From Saprospiraceae bacterium (GTDB lineage Bacteria; Bacteroidota; Bacteroidia; Chitinophagales; Saprospiraceae): DNA of 61,272 nt. Below are positions 23,681 to 31,778 of this stretch, piece by piece. Under the pieces are notes generated by a model. It worked only from the letters and a program-made list of their open reading frames with translations, was not told the origin of the DNA and did no database searches. The DNA lies in assembly GCA_013214355.1 (NCBI GenBank), contig JABSSL010000027.1, positions 1-61,272 of the forward strand, written 5' to 3'. Both the position numbers and the translations under genes were made by a program. Numbering within the stretch: position 1 is the stretch's first letter; the number at the start of each line of letters is the position of its first letter.

Positions 23681-23974
23681 TGTTTTCTGCTACTGAAGCA
23701 ATGTAATATGCTGTTAGGGAGCAAGTTAATTATTTTAGTGCAGGAAGCAGGTATAATTAGTGTATTTTTTACAATATCCACCCCTTTGAAGCCCCTTGTA
23801 GGCCTATTTTCAGACCAAGTTTTTAGCTGCCCAATTTTTTCAAGAGAAAAGAAGTCGTTTTACATTAAAAAAAATACTCCTATATTTAGAAGGTAATTCA
23901 AGCTAAAATTGGAACCACATAACAAGTAAGCATTCGCTCAATCTTGCTTGTAATCGCTCTCTAAATCAAATCAT

Positions 23975-26047
23975 ATGACGCTCAACTGGCGCGCTGCTCC
24001 CTTCGTACGCCTACTCCCGAGTTTAGGATTGGGAATTGGCTTGGCTTCCTTTACATCCTTTCCAATCAGTATTTGGACCTTAGTTATTCTTTTAGGACTG
24101 CTAGTCCTACTGCACTCACGAAAGCTGTCACCTCATCAACAGTGGTGGTTTGGGGCTACCCTCTACGGCTTTCTCTTTTGCGTAGGCTACCTATTGCATC
24201 AAGAGCAGATTGCTCGGGTTTACCCAAAAGAGTTACAGCAAAAAGTAGGCGAAAATCTACAGGCTAGAGGTAAGATTCTACGCGCGGAACCAGGGACTCG
24301 GTTTACTCGAATTGGCTTACAACTGAATGCTGTGGACGGGAATCCATATCCTTTAGATGGTCGCTTATTGCTCTATCTGCCAGATACTATAACGCATTTC
24401 CAAGTTGGTGATCAACTGGAATTTGCAGGAATATTGCAACGGATCCCCGGGCCAAAGAACCCAAAGGCCTTTGACTTCGCCGCTTACATGCAGCATCAGG
24501 GTTATTATCTGCAGTCCTTTGTGAAAGAAAAACATTGGAGACATTTACCCCATCCTACAGGTCTGTCTTTAGCCAGCTCCACTCAGCGATTAAAAGCCTA
24601 TTGTTTAGGGGTTTTGCAGCAGCATCTGCCTACTATTGAAACCTATGCTATTGGTGCGGCCCTGATCACCGGTCATCGTGAGGATCTATCCCCCGCGCTT
24701 AGAAATAGTTATGCTAATACGGGAGCTATGCATGTATTGGCGGTATCGGGCTTACATGTAGGTCTTATCTATTTAGGCTTACAATTTTTACTTGGTTTCA
24801 TGGCCAATTGGTATGGGTATTGGAAGTGGCTAAAGGTGGGGTTGCTACTATTGGGCGTCTGGGGCTTTGTCTACTTTACGGGGGCAACAGCTTCGGTCGT
24901 GCGGGCGGGCTGCATGTTTTCTTTCATCATTGTTGGACAAGCGCTCAAACGTTACACTAATATCTATAATACGATTGCCGCATCAGCCTTCTGCATGCTC
25001 CTAGTTAATCCACGGCTTCTGTTTAATATTGGATTTCAACTATCCTATTTGGCTTTAGTCGGTATTATCTTTTTCCAGCCCTTTATCTACCGGGTCTTCT
25101 ATCTTCGATCCCGCTGGCTTGATTACGGTTGGAAGTTATCCAGTGTAGCTTTGGCTGCGCAACTTACCACCTTACCCATTAGCCTATTCTATTTTCATCA
25201 ATTCCCCGTCTATTTCTTGCTCTCGGGCTTGATCGTAGTCCCCGCGGCTATGGCTATCCTGAGCATCGGACTCAGTTTGTTTGTTTTTGCAGGCGTACCT
25301 TATTTGGGAGCCTTATTGGGAAAGGGGTTGTTCTTGATTATAAAAGCGATGAATGCGGTCATCTTTTTTTTGGAAGATTTGCCATACAGCACCCTTACAG
25401 ATATTTGGCTACCTCTTGGAGCCGTAATCTGTCTGTTCCTACTGATCATCTGCTTAGCAGCCTATTTACTCCAACCCACAGAAAGATTGACTTATGTCTT
25501 TTGTGGCACTTTTCTGGTTCTCTGCCTACAGCTATCATGGCAGTCTTGGCAACAGTTCAATCGAAGAGCACTCGTAGTGTATCAAATTAAGGGGCAGACG
25601 GTGATAGACTGTATCAGTGGCCATCATTGCCTGAGAATTATTGATCAAGAAACCGAAGAAGAAGCCAGGGCTTGGGCAACGGATAACTACCTGAGCTATT
25701 TGGGTATCCATCAGTTGGAAATCGTCCATTGGCAAGATTCTAGCAGTGGCCGGGAATGGCACTTTCAAGATGGATTCCTACAGTTTCAAGACTTTCGACT
25801 AGCGATACTTCAGGACTTACCGAAGCGGACTCATCCCCTTCCGCTTTTCGATCTTGTTCTTTTGCATGACAATCCAGACTTTGCGCTCACTGCATTAATT
25901 GACCGGATCTCCCTCAAGCAATTGGCGTGGGATGGGTCCAATTCCTATTACAGGAGTAAGCAATGGAACGAAACTTGTCAAGCCTTAGGCGTGAAGGGGT
26001 ATGATGTTCGGGAGCATGGGGCTTTGGTGATTGATGTTGGTCGTTAG
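23975..26047 (+). CDS. comEC: ComEC/Rec2-family DNA uptake channel
   Basis: This 690-aa polytopic membrane protein has N-terminal helices, a DUF4131-like OB domain (residues ~60-190: GENLQARGKILRAEPGTRFTRIGLQL), then the competence domain (~215-500) with ALITGHREDLSPALRNSYANTGAMHVLAVSGLHVGLIYLG. Multiple transmembrane helices follow, ending in a short C-terminal region instead of a full metallo-beta-lactamase domain. It imports single-stranded DNA during natural transformation. A ComEA-like HhH protein is encoded 2.3 kb downstream, so parts of a competence apparatus are present. A hairpin overlaps the stop codon. Confidence 0.92.
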   Translation: MTLNWRAAPFVRLLPSLGLGIGLASFTSFPISIWTLVILLGLLVLLHSRKLSPHQQWWFGATLYGFLFCVGYLLHQEQIARVYPKELQQKVGENLQARGKILRAEPGTRFTRIGLQLNAVDGNPYPLDGRLLLYLPDTITHFQVGDQLEFAGILQRIPGPKNPKAFDFAAYMQHQGYYLQSFVKEKHWRHLPHPTGLSLASSTQRLKAYCLGVLQQHLPTIETYAIGAALITGHREDLSPALRNSYANTGAMHVLAVSGLHVGLIYLGLQFLLGFMANWYGYWKWLKVGLLLLGVWGFVYFTGATASVVRAGCMFSFIIVGQALKRYTNIYNTIAASAFCMLLVNPRLLFNIGFQLSYLALVGIIFFQPFIYRVFYLRSRWLDYGWKLSSVALAAQLTTLPISLFYFHQFPVYFLLSGLIVVPAAMAILSIGLSLFVFAGVPYLGALLGKGLFLIIKAMNAVIFFLEDLPYSTLTDIWLPLGAVICLFLLIICLAAYLLQPTERLTYVFCGTFLVLCLQLSWQSWQQFNRRALVVYQIKGQTVIDCISGHHCLRIIDQETEEEARAWATDNYLSYLGIHQLEIVHWQDSSSGREWHFQDGFLQFQDFRLAILQDLPKRTHPLPLFDLVLLHDNPDFALTALIDRISLKQLAWDGSNSYYRSKQWNETCQALGVKGYDVREHGALVIDVGR

Positions 26048-26110
26048 TCGGAGACTAACGACAACTGAGGATCGGAGACTAATGACCAACTGAGAGACTA
26101 ACGACAACTG
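26042..26110. repeat. GAGACTAACGACAACTG tandem repeats
   Basis: Three imperfect copies of GAGACTAACGACAACTG start at 26051, 26075 and 26094. The first is preceded by its partner CGTTAGTC, making a perfect 8-bp hairpin with GACTAACG (26042-26049/26053-26060) over the comEC stop codon. It looks like one of several low-complexity intergenic repeats in this genome. Confidence 0.6.
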
Positions 26111-26181
26111 TAGGATGCACATAAACTAAAGACAGGATTGGGATGTTTTGATGAAATAGACCATTAAAATGCCCAGATCCT

Positions 26182-27069
26182 ATGGCCTTTGCTACTACTC
26201 AGCATTTCACATATAAAGAACCCTTGGCGGGGCCGAATCCTCCATTTTTTGAGTTAAAGGCAATTGAGGTGGCTACCAGTTGTAGCACTAACACCAATCA
26301 TCGCTCGGACCATTACACCATATTTTATATGGAGGAGGGCACTGGAGATTATTGGGTTGACTTCAACTCTTTTCAGATTAAGGGTGCAGGCATCTTCTTT
26401 CTATCTCCTGGACAAGTACTGACGGTTGAGGCGGAGTCGATGAAGAAAGGGTATGAGATAAACTTCGATAGAGAATTCTACTGCGTGGAAACGCACGGCA
26501 AGGAAATAGCTTGTAATGGCGTCTTATTTAACAACATGCATCGGGCCACCTTCATCCCCCTTGAAACAGATGATCTTACTACCTTCCAGCACTTAATTAG
26601 ACAGATGGTCCAGGAATTAGAAAGTCCTGGTCAGGCACATCGAGATATGTTAGATGCTTATCTGCGCATGTTCCTCATTGAAGCATTACGTCGAAACGAT
26701 AAAAAAGCTAGTCCCCGCAGTGATGAACGCGATGATCCCAACCGTCTGGTTGGAGATTTCATTGCCTTAGTGGATAAACACTTCCGGAAGGTTCATGCCA
26801 TTGCGGATTATGCCGAAATGCTTCACGTTTCTCCGAAGTCGATCGCCAAGCGGCTCAATGCGACTGGCTATAAAACGCCAACTGAGATCATACGAGATCG
26901 CATTGTATTGGAGGCCAAGCGTGATCTACGCTTCACGCAGAAATCTGTTAAAGAGATTGCCTTTGACCTTGGCTTTGATGATCCAGCCTATTTTACTCGT
27001 TACTTCAAAAAGTCGGAGCAAGAATCTCCGCAAGCTTACCGCGCTGCCTACCTGGAAAATGGGCAGTAA
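26182..27069 (+). CDS. AraC-family transcriptional regulator
   Basis: This 295-aa regulator has an N-terminal cupin-like ligand domain (~20-130: HYTIFYMEEGTGDYWVDFNSFQIKGAGIFFLSPGQVLTVEA) and a C-terminal AraC DNA-binding domain (~190-292). The HTH helices are HAIADYAEMLHVSPKSIAKRLN and VKEIAFDLGFDDPAYFTRYFKK. It lies directly upstream of two transcription units, thioredoxin and the CPNC/Grx-like pair. Each unit is preceded by two copies of a GGAACTTyTGTCCA site spaced 21 bp apart. This regulator is the obvious candidate to bind them. Confidence 0.92.
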   Translation: MAFATTQHFTYKEPLAGPNPPFFELKAIEVATSCSTNTNHRSDHYTIFYMEEGTGDYWVDFNSFQIKGAGIFFLSPGQVLTVEAESMKKGYEINFDREFYCVETHGKEIACNGVLFNNMHRATFIPLETDDLTTFQHLIRQMVQELESPGQAHRDMLDAYLRMFLIEALRRNDKKASPRSDERDDPNRLVGDFIALVDKHFRKVHAIADYAEMLHVSPKSIAKRLNATGYKTPTEIIRDRIVLEAKRDLRFTQKSVKEIAFDLGFDDPAYFTRYFKKSEQESPQAYRAAYLENGQ

Positions 27070-27129
27070 ACAGGCAAAACACCCCCATTCTACAGTCATT
27101 TTCACCTTCCAAACAGCATAAAATCAATG

Positions 27130-27168
27130 GTTGGGAACTTCTGTCCAAGTGTTGGGAACTTCTGTCCA
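27130..27168 (+). promoter_or_regulatory. Tandem operator upstream of thioredoxin gene
   Basis: Two identical 18-bp direct repeats GTTGGGAACTTCTGTCCA at 27130-27147 and 27151-27168 have a 21-bp period, i.e. two helical turns. They end 23 bp before a TATCTTTG -7 element (27192-27199), the position expected for an activator touching RNA polymerase. Two degenerate copies with the same period lie before 27832. Confidence 0.8.
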
Positions 27169-27191
27169 TTCTATTCGGACAGCCCCTCCCC

Positions 27192-27199
27192 TATCTTTG
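27192..27199 (+). promoter_or_regulatory. Thioredoxin promoter -7 element
   Basis: TATCTTTG matches the Bacteroidota consensus TAnnTTTG. The -33 region (27171-27178) lacks TTG, consistent with dependence on an activator bound at the adjacent tandem repeats. Confidence 0.6.
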
Positions 27200-27277
27200 T
27201 AGTGTCAATAAGAAATGGTAACAGATGAAGACCAAAACTAAAAGATTAGCCAAGTACTTCATCACAAATCCTATAAC

Positions 27278-27601
27278 ATGAGAGAGATTAAAAATGTCAG
27301 CGAATTCCAAGCTATTGCAGCACAAAATAAACCTGTATTGCTAGACTTTTATGCCGATTGGTGTGGACCTTGTCGTGTACAATTACCCATCGTTGAGCAA
27401 TTGGCTGACAAGTACAGTGATGAGTTCATCATCGCCAAAGTAAATGTAGATAATGTAGGTGAACTCGCACAAGAGTTTGGTGTGCGAAGTATTCCTAGCT
27501 TGTTCTTTCTACAAGGCAATGAGGTGAAGGAAAGATTAGTGGGTATCCAATCAGCTGCTACTTTAGAAAAGAAGATCGAAAGCTACACAGTTACTGCATA
27601 A
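27278..27601 (+). CDS. Thioredoxin
   Basis: This 107-aa cytosolic thioredoxin has the active site DWCGPCRVQ (WCGPC), FYADWC strand-helix, the cis-proline loop VRSIPSLFFLQG and no signal peptide. It reduces protein disulfides. The transcription unit is monocistronic: operators and promoter upstream, a terminator at 27664-27698 downstream. It is likely controlled by the AraC regulator encoded just upstream. The long leader (about 70 nt) shows no clear RNA switch. Confidence 0.94.
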   Translation: MREIKNVSEFQAIAAQNKPVLLDFYADWCGPCRVQLPIVEQLADKYSDEFIIAKVNVDNVGELAQEFGVRSIPSLFFLQGNEVKERLVGIQSAATLEKKIESYTVTA

Positions 27602-27662
27602 GCAATAAGCATCATTAGCGCGGCTAATGATTTACTATAAGGCGTAGATTATCGTAACGTAT

Positions 27663-27698
27663 GGCCGGCTATCACTACAATGTGGTAGCCGGTCTTTT
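27663..27698 (+). terminator. Rho-independent terminator after thioredoxin gene
   Basis: The stem GCCGGCTATCAC with GTGGTAGCCGGT (one mismatch, loop TACAAT) is followed by CTTTTTG. It separates the thioredoxin unit from the CPNC gene, which has its own operator copies. Confidence 0.75.
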
Positions 27699-27735
27699 TG
27701 TTGCCAGGTATTCATTCCTGGTGCTTTGGAAAGAA

Positions 27736-27769
27736 GGAAAATTGTCCACATAGCAGGAACTTTTGTCCA
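27736..27769 (+). promoter_or_regulatory. Second tandem operator (degenerate) upstream of CPNC gene
   Basis: GGAAAATTGTCCA (27736-27748) and GGAACTTTTGTCCA (27756-27769) resemble the GGAACTTCTGTCCA core found before the thioredoxin gene. Their TGTCCA ends are exactly 21 bp apart, the same spacing. They lie 63 bp before the start of the gene at 27832. Confidence 0.65.
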
Positions 27770-27831
27770 TTTATTACCGGCGCAAAACTGAGCAACTTGC
27801 TACTATCATTAACCCATAAATCAAGATAGTT

Positions 27832-28032
27832 ATGCTACTTCAAAAAATTCTTCAACAACTGAATCAAAACACTTCTCCCGTTACCGTACAAGCTTGCCCG
27901 AACTGTTGGGGTTTCTCTGAGTGGGAAGATAAAAATTGTGACACCCAATTTGACCTCGATAAGGGCCAGCAGTCTGAGGTCTGGAGTCGAAATGGATTTA
28001 TTCGTAGATTTGTAAAAAGGGTAATAGGATGA
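27832..28032 (+). CDS. Small CPNC-motif protein
   Basis: This 66-aa protein has the central motif VQACPNCWGFSEWEDK (CxxC at about residues 22-25) and a basic C-terminus (RNGFIRRFVKRVIG). The CxxC followed by WG is reminiscent of a small recurrent Bacteroidota family found near thioredoxins. The motif may bind a metal or be a redox dithiol. Its stop overlaps the start of the next gene (ATGA), so the two are translationally coupled. It carries tandem operator-like repeats upstream. Function unknown. Confidence 0.72.
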   Translation: MLLQKILQQLNQNTSPVTVQACPNCWGFSEWEDKNCDTQFDLDKGQQSEVWSRNGFIRRFVKRVIG

Positions 28033-28247
28033 TCACCTTACAATATGCAGAACGCAATGCACAAGTCGAGGAAGTGGAAGATAGATTGAAGAGCCTTTCC
28101 TTGGCTTTCGAAAGCAGGACCGCCGCACAATCGGTTAACTTACAACTCATTGATGGAAGCAAACAGATTCAAGGTTTAACAGCTATCCAAGCCCACTTGG
28201 ACGAGCTGAGCCAGGAGCTACATCAATGGTACTATTGCAACTGCTAA
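28029..28247 (+). CDS. Glutaredoxin-like small protein with C-terminal CxC
   Basis: This 72-aa protein opens like glutaredoxins (MITLQYAERNAQVEEVEDRLKSLSLAFES), but the usual CxxC after the first strand is absent (ERNAQVEE). It has a later strand-turn QLIDGSKQIQGLTAIQAHLDEL resembling the cis-Pro/GSH region, and ends in WYYCNC. The only two cysteines are therefore at the very C-terminus. It overlaps the CPNC gene by 4 bp. It may be an adaptor or metal-binding partner of the CPNC protein and thioredoxin. Confidence 0.7.
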   Translation: MITLQYAERNAQVEEVEDRLKSLSLAFESRTAAQSVNLQLIDGSKQIQGLTAIQAHLDELSQELHQWYYCNC

Positions 28248-28360
28248 AACATATGTTGTTTATGTTGTGTGTAGTTTTGAAGCTACGCACAACATAAAAA
28301 GCCTCTCCTTCGGTTACCTTTTGCCTTCCTATACTATTAATAGTAGAAATCAATGGAAGG

Positions 28361-29482
28361 ATGAAAAAACTTCTCCAAACTATCTACTACTACACTCGAA
28401 CAGAAAGAATCGGTATTCTGGTTCTTTGCCTGTTATCGTTGGTGGTGCTGTATCTACCACGACTTTTCCCGCTGATCCGCCCTCCGCAGAATTATGATTT
28501 CACCGATTTTCAAGCGCAGATTGCAGCCCTACAGCCCACAGCTGAAGCTACTCCTACTCAAATAGAAAGATTCCCTTTTGACCCTAACACGATCGAGCTC
28601 GAAAAATGGCAGCAGCTAGGCGTAAGTCGAAAGGTGGCCCAAACCATCCTCAACTTCAGAAAGAAGGGAGGACGTTTTTATAAAAAACAAGATTTGCAAA
28701 AAATCTACGGGCTATCGCCAGCGACTTATGATAGCTTGGCGAACTATATTAAGATTCCAACTCCATCCTCCCCTCTTGCAGCTACCTTTCCTATAAAAGA
28801 TAAATCCCCTACTCGATTTCCCTTTGATCCAAATACCGTATCGAAAGAAGAGCTACTGCAACTGGGGCTGTCCAAGAAAGTCGCTTCGACCTGGGTGAAC
28901 TTCCGAAATAAAGGGGGCGTTTTCCAAAAGCTACATGATGTAAAAAAGATCTACGGCCTCAGCGAAAAACAGTACCAAGCGCTCAAGCCTTTGATCACGC
29001 TACCAGAACCTGCTGGCCGTGACACGGGGCAGGCCAATGCAAATATTCCGATAGAAGCTATCCCTATATCCTACGAGCGCCCAACTATTGCGATAGACAT
29101 CAATCAAGCTGAGGCAACGGATTGGGAGCAACTGAGGGGGATAGGTCCAGCTTATGCTCGTCGGATAATGAACTTTCGAGAAAAGTTAGGCGGATTTATC
29201 TCAATAGATCAAGTGGCAGAGACCTATCAACTCCCCGAAAGCACTTTTCAAGCCATACGTCCCTTTTTAAGAAGTTCTCCGATTAAGCAGCCCATAAAGA
29301 TTAACCATGCAGATGCTAAAACACTACAATCACACCCTTTCTTAAATTGGAAGGAAGCCAAGGCAATCGTCAACTACAGATTTCAGCATGGAAAGTTCAG
29401 TCAAGTAGATGACCTACACGCACTCCATGCTCTTTCTAAGGAGACAATCCTCAGAATCGGTCCGTACCTTAGCTTTGAATAA
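28361..29482 (+). CDS. ComEA-like helix-hairpin-helix protein, membrane anchored
   Basis: This 373-aa protein has an N-terminal membrane helix (IGILVLCLLSLVVLYLPRLF) and four repeated helix-hairpin-helix units: FPFDPNTIELEKWQQLGVSRKVAQTI, FPFDPNTVSKEELLQLGLSKKVAST, IDINQAEATDWEQLRGIGPAYARRI, and INHADAKTLQSHPFLNWKEAKAI. HhH units of this sort bind double-stranded DNA non-specifically in ComEA-type competence receptors. The larger number of units is typical of Bacteroidota. ComEC is encoded upstream, which supports a role in DNA uptake. Confidence 0.88.
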   Translation: MKKLLQTIYYYTRTERIGILVLCLLSLVVLYLPRLFPLIRPPQNYDFTDFQAQIAALQPTAEATPTQIERFPFDPNTIELEKWQQLGVSRKVAQTILNFRKKGGRFYKKQDLQKIYGLSPATYDSLANYIKIPTPSSPLAATFPIKDKSPTRFPFDPNTVSKEELLQLGLSKKVASTWVNFRNKGGVFQKLHDVKKIYGLSEKQYQALKPLITLPEPAGRDTGQANANIPIEAIPISYERPTIAIDINQAEATDWEQLRGIGPAYARRIMNFREKLGGFISIDQVAETYQLPESTFQAIRPFLRSSPIKQPIKINHADAKTLQSHPFLNWKEAKAIVNYRFQHGKFSQVDDLHALHALSKETILRIGPYLSFE

Positions 29483-29515
29483 CATCAGGAAATTATTTCC
29501 CCCAAGAAACGCCTA

Positions 29516-29679
29516 AGTTCATGTTTAAAATTAATCCTTTCACTACTATAAACGCCTCTCTTTGCCAGGCTTCAGCTAATTTTTGGGCCGTATCTTCCAG
29601 ATATGCCCCAAAAATGGAGCTTCGCGTGGCTGTGAGATCCATTTCATATTACCAGAAAAACTAAATTTAAACATGAACT
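29516..29679. mobile_element. MITE-like palindromic element
   Basis: A 164-bp non-coding segment is bounded by a perfect 14-bp inverted repeat, AGTTCATGTTTAAA (29516-29529) and TTTAAACATGAACT (29666-29679). Its middle holds a long hairpin (29574-29621): TTTTTGGG with CCCCAAAAA, then TATCT with AGATA around a TCC loop. There is no open frame. Size, ends and structure resemble a miniature inverted-repeat element or an RNA/REP-like element. Confidence 0.6.
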
Positions 29680-29686
29680 AATAAAC

Positions 29687-30061
29687 ATGGCCAGCCATAA
29701 CGATCTAGGAAAAAAAGGTGAACAACTCGCCCGCAGCTATTTAGAGCACAAAGGATATCGCGTCTTGCTTAGCAACTGGCGGCACGGCCGGGCTGAGGTT
29801 GATCTCATTACCGAATTTGAGGATACACTCATTTTTGTGGAAGTAAAAACCAGAAGAAGTAGCCATTTCGGCCAACCCGATGAGTTTGTCGGTCTCAAAA
29901 AGGAGCAACAACTAGCGAAAGCAGCTTGTGCCTATATGGATCAGGTTCGCTATCACGGTGAAATTCGATTCGATATTATTGCCATTATTTTTCCACCAGA
30001 AGCAACACCAGAATTGAACCACATCAAAGATGCCTTCTTTCCCGGTGTAGGATGGGACTGA
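29687..30061 (+). CDS. YraN/UPF0102 family nuclease-fold protein
   Basis: This 124-aa protein has the PD-(D/E)xK-like endonuclease core: NDLGKKGEQLARSYLEHKGYRVL, AEVDLITEFEDTLIFVEVKTRRS (D...ExK motif) and a C-terminal RFDIIAI strand. The family is conserved across bacteria and related to Holliday junction resolvases, but its cellular role is not settled. The length is standard. A MITE-like element lies directly upstream and may carry part of the promoter region. Confidence 0.9.
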   Translation: MASHNDLGKKGEQLARSYLEHKGYRVLLSNWRHGRAEVDLITEFEDTLIFVEVKTRRSSHFGQPDEFVGLKKEQQLAKAACAYMDQVRYHGEIRFDIIAIIFPPEATPELNHIKDAFFPGVGWD

Positions 30062-30316
30062 AGACTAGCGGCTAATATTGCAGGTTAGGCTCACTTTTCT
30101 TCTCAGGATCTCACATGGCCATTTACTAGCATTTTACTGATTAAGGTTAGGAATCAGCTTCATAATGAAAGCCTGCCAATGCATAGTCTTTTGGGGCATT
30201 CCTGCTAAACTGAACAGCACCAACCAATAAGAGCTTGTTTCCGTTAAACCATTACTATTTTTTCGTTTAGTTTTGACACAGGCAACTACATTTCATTCGA
30301 ATACAAAGCACTCATT

Positions 30317-30826
30317 ATGTTCAAATATCATTTCTTGGTACTAATCCTTTGCTGTCTAGGAAGCACATTCACGCCTGCTTTGGCACAGGATACCGATCTC
30401 CTCACTACCGTTATTTTTGTGCGACATGCAGAGAAGGCAGATGACGGAACCCGGAATCCGCCCTTGAATATCTATGGCCAAGAGCGAGCTGCACGTCTGG
30501 CACAACTTTTCCATCTTTCCGGATTAGCGGGTATCTATTCTACCCCTTTCCATAGAACACAGCAAACGGTAGACCCCTTAGCCAAAGCCCTAGGACTAGA
30601 GGTAATGGAATACCCGCCGCTCAAACTAGAAGCCCTTGATCAGTTGGTAAAAGATCAAAAAGGGAAGACCATTCTAATTGTGGGACATTCTAATACAGTA
30701 CCCGCCATGGTCAACCATTTGCTGGGCGAAGAAAAACTGGAACAGTTAAGTGAAAATGAATATGACAAGATATTCATGGTGCAAATCACTGATAATCAAA
30801 CTCAACTGCTGCAATTGAGCTTCTAG
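30317..30826 (+). CDS. Secreted histidine phosphatase (phosphoglycerate mutase-like)
   Basis: This 169-aa protein has a signal peptide (YHFLVLILCCLGSTFTPALAQ) and a histidine phosphatase domain. The catalytic RHAEK motif is in TTVIFVRHAEKADDG, the second basic site in IYSTPFHRTQQTVDPLA, and the second His in TILIVGHSNTVPAMV. It probably dephosphorylates a small molecule or phosphoprotein in the periplasm. TAGTTTTG at 30268-30275 could be its -7 element. A strong hairpin follows at 30834-30874. Confidence 0.9.
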   Translation: MFKYHFLVLILCCLGSTFTPALAQDTDLLTTVIFVRHAEKADDGTRNPPLNIYGQERAARLAQLFHLSGLAGIYSTPFHRTQQTVDPLAKALGLEVMEYPPLKLEALDQLVKDQKGKTILIVGHSNTVPAMVNHLLGEEKLEQLSENEYDKIFMVQITDNQTQLLQLSF

Positions 30827-30833
30827 TCACCTT

Positions 30834-30874
30834 TTTGACACCTCCGAAGTCTTTGAGACTTCGCAGGTGTCAAA
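30834..30874. terminator. CCTCCGAAGT hairpin, terminator-like repeat
   Basis: The stem TTTGACACCT-C-CGAAGTC pairs with GACTTCG-C-AGGTGTCAAA around TTTGA, with one mismatch. It lies just after the phosphatase gene. The arm shares the word CCTCCGAAGT with the hairpin at 50905-50954, so it belongs to a repeat family that may serve as terminator or mRNA end. Confidence 0.65.
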
Positions 30875-31170
30875 GGTCCGCTCCCTTCTTTTTGGCATGC
30901 TTTATGCAATTTCCTTATACGTCTATCCCATTCTCCCATTACCCGTGTGATTTTTGTCTGCTCCACAACCCTCGTTCCTTAAAAAATCGTTAAAGGTAGG
31001 CCAAAAGCGGAATTATTTTGCTTTTCAGAACATATATAGAATAGAGGTGTTTATTAGTCGATAATTGTGGCGATGAATCGCAAAAACAAACAATTTATTG
31101 ACCAATAGAAAACCATAACCTTAAGCCTATCGAAGCAGAGACATACTTTTTTTAACCTAAATTTTGCCCC
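30875..31170. other. Intergenic region before small conserved gene
   Basis: About 300 bases with no recognisable gene. A/T-rich stretches before 31171 probably hold the promoter of the 61-aa gene, but I find no exact TAnnTTTG element. Confidence 0.4.
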
Positions 31171-31356
31171 ATGAAAAAGCATTTTTCAAACAGACTCGAA
31201 GCCATCGATTGGATCGCTGAAAAAGCAGAAAATGAAAGCCAATTTGAAGTGATGCGCGAGCAATTGAACTTCAACTACATCTATACTGGTCAATATTTCG
31301 TAGAGCTTGGCAAAGAAGAAGGCGAGGTAGCTTGGTTAGAAGAAACTGCTTTTTGA
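31171..31356 (+). CDS. Small conserved-looking protein, 61 aa
   Basis: An acidic soluble protein (MKKHFSNRLEAIDWIAEKAE..., ending in GEVAWLEETAF) with good codon structure and an isolated position. It shows an amphipathic helical N-terminus and a beta-rich middle (FNYIYTGQYFVEL). I do not recognise a named domain. The length and composition, with no repeats, suggest a genuine gene; function unknown. Confidence 0.65.
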   Translation: MKKHFSNRLEAIDWIAEKAENESQFEVMREQLNFNYIYTGQYFVELGKEEGEVAWLEETAF

Positions 31357-31778
31357 TCGGCTCGAAACACTCCCATTTAATTAAATAGTATTGGTGATTA
31401 CTCACCTTCTCCCCCCTCCTGTCTGCTAGTCTTTTGTCCTAATTCTCGCTTACTTCTACCGTTTCCTTTAGTTAGCTGTCTTTTCTTTATTACTTTTGTA
31501 CCAGCAAGAAATCTATCAAAGCTATAACGACTTTAGTCTCTAAGTAATCCCTACTGCTGAAGCTCTTAGCACTTAAACTCAGCCATGCTAACCTATATAA
31601 ACAGTTTTGTCAGTCTAGCCATTAAATAGCTTCTTCAGCAGAATATCTATGTTCAAGCCACTATTAATAGAAATACTTTTAGTTGAAAATACCTGTAACG
31701 CAGGTCTCTTACTGCGGTAAATACTTCTAGTGCAATAGATAGATTTCTCCATACACACTTTATAAATCTAAATTAGTT
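31357..31778. other. Long leader region of the Oar-like receptor gene
   Basis: TACTTTTG at 31491-31498 fits the -7 consensus, giving a leader of about 275 nt. The leader contains a 5-bp hairpin (ACCTG/CAGGT, 31691-31705) flanked by near-identical words AAATACTTTTAGT (31671-31683) and AAATACTTCTAGT (31719-31731), 48 bp apart. It does not match a riboswitch I know. Confidence 0.45.

Noticed and set aside
23708-23896. 62-aa plus-strand frame before comEC
   Set aside because: Hydrophobic by AT-rich composition only; no homology cue and it lies in a promoter region.
27130-27168. CRISPR-like array
   Set aside because: Only two direct repeats with 3-bp spacing and a promoter immediately downstream; operator architecture fits better.
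31505-31778. Cobalamin riboswitch upstream of the TonB receptor
   Set aside because: GCCACT occurs once, but the B12-box context and expected stems are not visible.
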